A stretch of DNA of 64,000 nucleotides. Source: Alphaproteobacteria bacterium (GTDB lineage: Bacteria; Pseudomonadota; Alphaproteobacteria; Rhodobacterales; Rhodobacteraceae). Position numbers and translations under genes: made by a program. Below are positions 60,123 through 64,000 of the stretch, piece after piece (position 1 is the first letter of the stretch; each line of letters begins with the position of its first letter). The stretch is taken from positions 168,261-232,260 of the forward strand of contig JAUIFH010000008.1 in NCBI GenBank assembly GCA_030429495.1. Direction: 5' to 3'. The notes under the pieces are model-generated. The model saw only the letters and a list, made by a program, of their open reading frames with translations, did not search any database and was not told where the DNA came from.

Positions 60123-63100
60123 ATGCCTGTTGCCAATTTCCTTGCCAATGCCTTTCGCCATCCACTCGGATTCGGCCTTATCAGCCCGCAGATAGACGGC
60201 GACGGCTACTATGTCGCACAAGCTTTCGATGAACATAATACCACGATCGGTTCCTACCACCTCGGCGTCGATTGGAACGGGGAAGGTGGCGGCAATACGG
60301 ATCTGGGCGATCCTGTATTCGGGATTGCAAACGGAACGGTCGTCGATGTCGTGTCAAATCAAAACGGGGCGACGACGGGTTTCGGCAACTATGTGGTGCT
60401 CCGTCACGATCTGTCTGCGCCGATCACGGTCAACGGCCAAACGGTAACGACTGTCTACAGCCTGTATGCCCATCTTGATACAGTCGCAGGGATCGCGCTG
60501 GGCGATCAGACGAGCATCGGTCAGCAGATCGGCACGCTCGGCCTGTCAGGCGCGACTGGCGGGGTTGCTCATCTGCATTTCGAGATCACGATTGGGACCA
60601 CACTGCCTACGTCCGATGATGGGTACAATCCGGCGGGAGCCCCCCCGGCATGGGTCGACCCCGTGGCGTTTGTGAACACCTTCGCGACGGTCCCCGGTGG
60701 CGCTTCGCCCCAGCAACCGCAGTTTTCGAGTGCCGACACCATCCTCGCCGGATCGTTTTTGGCTCGTGTGGTTTATGGTGGAGGATCAATTCCCGATGCG
60801 TATCGGGGAAACATCTTTCAAGATTTCTCATCTTTTTGGGGGCCGACAGATCCCTACGAATACGACGACAACTACTCCGCATACCTTGCCGATCTAGATA
60901 CGCCTTGGGATGTGTTGGACATGTCCGACCTTCAGGCAAGCTTTTTCCAACATTCCGGCACGCAGCTTGGTGACTTTACCGCAAACGGTCTCTATCAGGG
61001 GTTCAACAGCGGAAGTGGCATCTTCTCGATCTCTGACCGGAACTTCGCCGAGGCTCTTCTTGCAACTACGGTAATAAACGGAGCGAAAACACTGGTCCTT
61101 GCGTTTCGTGGCTCCGATGGGGCGGATGCTTTAGCCGGACAGACGTTTTGGCCAGACCAAGTAGCCACCTACTATGAATCGCTGCAGCCGATAATAAAGG
61201 CAGCGCTCGCTTATGCTGAAGATGGTGTGAATGCAATCACAAACGTTGTCGTTGCCGGGCACAGCCTGGGTGGAACGATGGTGGATGTTTTCACCTCCGT
61301 TTCCACTCACGACAACAGCAACGGCGTAAATATAATCGGTGCAGATGAGTTCGTTACTACTCTGGGCACGCTGGGGGTAGGTTTGAATGTTGTCTCGCTC
61401 GCATCGGCAGGAATTCCGGCAGATTTAACTTCATCGTTGAATTTGAATTCCTCGATCGCGGTACCAAATCCAGATGGAACTATTCAGCGACTGGAAGCAC
61501 CGCCCTATTATTACTCTATCAATCACTCGGAGGATCGCGTTTATTTCGCAGACATATTTCCAAGCCTGACCCCATCCGGCGGACTTACGCCGAACTGGAG
61601 TATCAAAGATAATGTAAAATTTCCTAGCAGTACGACACTCAATATTCCAAATATCGGTAATATGGATGTAGATTACATTGCATGGAAATATGGAATTAAC
61701 GGAATACCAAATTGGGAAGAGAAACCCACCTTACACGGATTTGGTGCTGAACATAATGCTGACCTCTACTGGGCGAATATTCAAGAGTTGGTCCGTGATC
61801 CGCTGTACTCAGAATATATAGATGAATCCATCATCGTGGGGATTTCCGACTATTCTAGGGTACCGGATTACGACGAAAACCCTATCAGCCTTTTTGCCGG
61901 CTATACTGGGCTTGGTGCTTTTGGCGTTGATAACGACCAGGGCTCTCGCTCGCTCAACGGCGCTGGCGCCGGCGACTACATCCTTGGCCTCACGGGCAAC
62001 GATTCCATTCGCGGGCACGACGGCGACGATCTGATTTCCGGTGGTGACGGAATTGATACGTTGCGGGGCGATGATGGGCTGGACAAAATCCACGGCGGTC
62101 GCGGTAGAGACATTATCTATGGTGGGCTTGGAAACGACACCTTGTCCGGAGGCCGGGATACCGACAATTTGTACGGCGAGCAGGGAGCCGACACATTCAA
62201 GATTGACCAAGCCGATTTTCCCCTCGTCGGTCAGGATGTCATTCATGACTACAATCAGGGGAACACGGGTTCGTACGTAGCAACGGAAGGCGATGTCGTC
62301 GACGTAACCAGCTTTGTCGGCGCGCTCTTCGCACAGGGAACACCTGTGGCGAGCCTCGTCAAGCTCGAGAAGAACCCGTCCGACGGCACCGTCAGCCTCT
62401 ACGTTGATCGAGATGGGTATGGCGTCGCAGGCTGGTTCCGCGTAGCAATTCTAGAAGGCCTTCCCGATGGTGCGGCGGTCGATGTTCAGATCGACGCAGC
62501 ACCGGGTGCGGCACCCCACTCTCTGAACGTTCCCGGAGCGGCGGGCTCCTGGACAATCGGCCCCGTCGGCCAGACCGTCACCGAAGACGGTGGCTCGATC
62601 TCTTTCACCATCGCGCGCCCGGATCCGACCCTGGCCGAAACCGTGTATATCAGCACGACACAGGATCGCGGCTCGTCGAATAGCGGTGACTATTCACCTT
62701 GGCTGAATACGCCCGTCGCATTTGCGGCGGGACAAAGCCAGTACACGGTGACGATCGATCTGATTGACGACAACAACAATGAAGTGCCGGAAACATTCGG
62801 CCTCATAGTGCAGTCGTCCCCCTCGCAACCGGCGGACCAGTACCTCGCGTCCGGCTCCTTTACGGTGATCGACGACGATGCAGGCGGCTCCTCTGGAACC
62901 TTCACGACCGCCAGTGACAAGGTCTGGATCACGCCCCCCACCGGATCGTCCAGCTACGACGGGCTGACGGGAACAGACACCGCCACAGTTGATCTCAGGG
63001 CCTGGACGGGTGGGATCAATACAAGCGGTACGTCCACGCGCACATTCAGCAGCGGCAGTCAGAGTGTCAGTTTCGCCAATGTTGAGAGCTTCTTCATCAT

Positions 63101-64000
63101 TGGCGGTTCGGGGAGTGACTACCTGCGGGGCGGTTCTGACACCGACGGTCTGCTAGGCGGTGACGGGAATGACAACCTCGACGGGGGTGGCGGTGTTGAC
63201 ATACTCGACGGCGGCGCCGGCGACGATACGTTCACTGTTGCCAATAGCGGAGTGATCATTACGGGTGGCGCGGGCGTAGACCACGTCTCCATGAGCCTCG
63301 ACGCGGAAACCGTAGGGGTGGTGATCAATCTCTCTACCGGTCAGGGCGCGGGCGGCACTTGGACGGGGATCGAGAGCCTGTCGGGCACGCTCGGCCAGGG
63401 CGACGACACGGTATCTGCCGGGTTCCAGATGCACACGCTGTACGGCCATGACGGCACCGACCACCTGGCGCTGGACTATTCCGGGGCGCTGGCCGACGGC
63501 CGGACCGCGACCAGGGTCCAGCTTCTGTTGAACAACCAGGCAATCTGGAACGAGATCGTCTGGCTGAGCAGCGGCACATCGGTCAGCTACTCGCTAGCCG
63601 ATTTCGAGAGCTTCGACATCACCGGTTCGTCGGGCAACGACGTTATCTACGGTGGCGCGGGCGGCAATGTCATGCGTGGCATGGACGGCGCCGACAGCCT
63701 CTATGGCGGCAGCGGGAGCGACACGCTCGACGGTGGCGCGGGCGATGACCATTTCGGCAATGTCGAAGCCGGTGACATCGTCATCGGCGGCGCGGGCATC
63801 GATCACGTCAATCTGAACCTCTCCGCAATGACCACTGGCTTCGATCTGGACGCAGATACCGGTTTCGGGCTGAGCGGCACTTGGACGGGGATCGAGAGCC
63901 TGTCGGGCACGCTCGGCCAGGGCGACGACACGGTATCTGCCGGGTTCCAGATGCACACGCTGTACGGCCATGACGGCACCGACCACCTGGCGCTGGACTA
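60123..64000 (+). CDS. giant secreted M23 peptidase-lipase-RTX protein, 3' partial
   Basis: The frame is open from ATG 60123 (GGAGG 8 nt upstream) to the window edge, at least 1292 residues. Order: M23 peptidase domain (about 35-190; H46xxxD50 in YHLGVDW, HLH at 150-152), class 3 lipase-like domain (about 230-560; FRGSDG and GHSLGG with Ser381), RTX nonapeptides (about 620-695; GGDGIDTL, GGLGNDTL), a Calx-beta-like domain (about 815-920), and further RTX blocks near 995-1040 and 1170-1215. No signal peptide is present, as expected for type I secretion with a C-terminal signal outside the window. Calcium binding to the RTX repeats is expected. Confidence 0.9.
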   Translation, partial: MPVANFLANAFRHPLGFGLISPQIDGDGYYVAQAFDEHNTTIGSYHLGVDWNGEGGGNTDLGDPVFGIANGTVVDVVSNQNGATTGFGNYVVLRHDLSAPITVNGQTVTTVYSLYAHLDTVAGIALGDQTSIGQQIGTLGLSGATGGVAHLHFEITIGTTLPTSDDGYNPAGAPPAWVDPVAFVNTFATVPGGASPQQPQFSSADTILAGSFLARVVYGGGSIPDAYRGNIFQDFSSFWGPTDPYEYDDNYSAYLADLDTPWDVLDMSDLQASFFQHSGTQLGDFTANGLYQGFNSGSGIFSISDRNFAEALLATTVINGAKTLVLAFRGSDGADALAGQTFWPDQVATYYESLQPIIKAALAYAEDGVNAITNVVVAGHSLGGTMVDVFTSVSTHDNSNGVNIIGADEFVTTLGTLGVGLNVVSLASAGIPADLTSSLNLNSSIAVPNPDGTIQRLEAPPYYYSINHSEDRVYFADIFPSLTPSGGLTPNWSIKDNVKFPSSTTLNIPNIGNMDVDYIAWKYGINGIPNWEEKPTLHGFGAEHNADLYWANIQELVRDPLYSEYIDESIIVGISDYSRVPDYDENPISLFAGYTGLGAFGVDNDQGSRSLNGAGAGDYILGLTGNDSIRGHDGDDLISGGDGIDTLRGDDGLDKIHGGRGRDIIYGGLGNDTLSGGRDTDNLYGEQGADTFKIDQADFPLVGQDVIHDYNQGNTGSYVATEGDVVDVTSFVGALFAQGTPVASLVKLEKNPSDGTVSLYVDRDGYGVAGWFRVAILEGLPDGAAVDVQIDAAPGAAPHSLNVPGAAGSWTIGPVGQTVTEDGGSISFTIARPDPTLAETVYISTTQDRGSSNSGDYSPWLNTPVAFAAGQSQYTVTIDLIDDNNNEVPETFGLIVQSSPSQPADQYLASGSFTVIDDDAGGSSGTFTTASDKVWITPPTGSSSYDGLTGTDTATVDLRAWTGGINTSGTSTRTFSSGSQSVSFANVESFFIIGGSGSDYLRGGSDTDGLLGGDGNDNLDGGGGVDILDGGAGDDTFTVANSGVIITGGAGVDHVSMSLDAETVGVVINLSTGQGAGGTWTGIESLSGTLGQGDDTVSAGFQMHTLYGHDGTDHLALDYSGALADGRTATRVQLLLNNQAIWNEIVWLSSGTSVSYSLADFESFDITGSSGNDVIYGGAGGNVMRGMDGADSLYGGSGSDTLDGGAGDDHFGNVEAGDIVIGGAGIDHVNLNLSAMTTGFDLDADTGFGLSGTWTGIESLSGTLGQGDDTVSAGFQMHTLYGHDGTDHLALD
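63352..63478 (+). repeat. exact 127-bp direct repeat in the RTX gene, copy 1
   Basis: This stretch is identical to 63874-64000, an offset of 522 nt (174 codons, in frame). It encodes GTWTGIESLSGTLGQGDD and following residues. The match is cut by the window edge and may continue. Confidence 0.9.
63874..64000 (+). repeat. exact 127-bp direct repeat in the RTX gene, copy 2
   Basis: This is the second copy of 63352-63478. DNA identity, not only protein similarity, points to recent duplication or gene conversion, while the sequence between the copies is diverged RTX repeat. Confidence 0.9.

Noticed and set aside
59841..60232. Overlapping frames on both strands upstream of the RTX gene
   Set aside because: They run into the RTX coding region in other frames and have no domain or start-signal support.

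Overview
The window looks like chromosomal DNA of an alphaproteobacterium of the Rhodobacteraceae/Paracoccaceae type. The DNA is GC-rich. The phr-cfa-trgA-trgB-cysK order matches the tellurite-resistance neighbourhood known from Rhodobacter sphaeroides, and the ZapA/ZauP pair, the fused indolepyruvate ferredoxin oxidoreductase and many ATGA-coupled genes fit the same group. No taxonomic search was possible, so this rests on gene content and order.

Positions 1-26,100 are mostly ordinary core genome: a partial patatin-like lipase, two GAPDH genes on the minus strand with a 47-residue membrane ORF between them, a DUF808 membrane protein, transketolase, the zauP-zapA division pair, a coupled bolA-orf59-grxD cluster (orf59 is a short, easily missed ORF), purL, a LysR gene divergent from iorAB, a class V aminotransferase-like protein, DNA photolyase, cyclopropane fatty acid synthase, trgA-trgB-cysK, a large MscS channel, an AlaX-type editing protein and tRNA-Ser(GGA). 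The two GAPDH genes differ at the cofactor-selecting residue and carry LacI-type operator-like sites in different promoter positions, which suggests reciprocal control of glycolysis and gluconeogenesis.

From the tRNA-Ser onward the window is accessory DNA. Positions 26,420-35,663 hold a composite type I restriction-modification locus: HTH-fused HsdM, HsdS, an unknown 536-aa coiled-coil protein and a Fic protein, all joined by 4-nt overlaps, then HsdR and a small YgjP-like metallopeptidase. Positions 35,695-38,088 carry a four-gene serine-recombinase cassette (small ORF, DUF2924, recombinase, HTH protein), also joined by 4-nt overlaps. Positions 38,304-45,088 hold an unrecognised 724-aa protein followed by a Com-like zinc ribbon, a sigma-region-4-like protein, two small proteins and a 1004-aa primase-polymerase/ATPase. 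The 3' part of that last gene contains a nested AT-rich inverted repeat that could be a replication origin.

Positions 45,325-50,674 carry a second patatin, a TPR protein, a LysR regulator and a YedK/HMCES-type SRAP protein. Positions 51,579-54,407 hold a phage packaging remnant (ParB-methyltransferase, a membrane protein and two tandem P27-type terminase small subunits, with no large subunit). An AT-rich orphan gene, a resolvase, a UvrD-like helicase with an apparent embedded nuclease motif and an integrase remnant follow. The window ends inside a giant secreted protein combining an M23 peptidase, a lipase, a Calx-beta domain and RTX repeats, with an exact in-frame repeat of 522-nt period. 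No CRISPR array or rRNA was seen.
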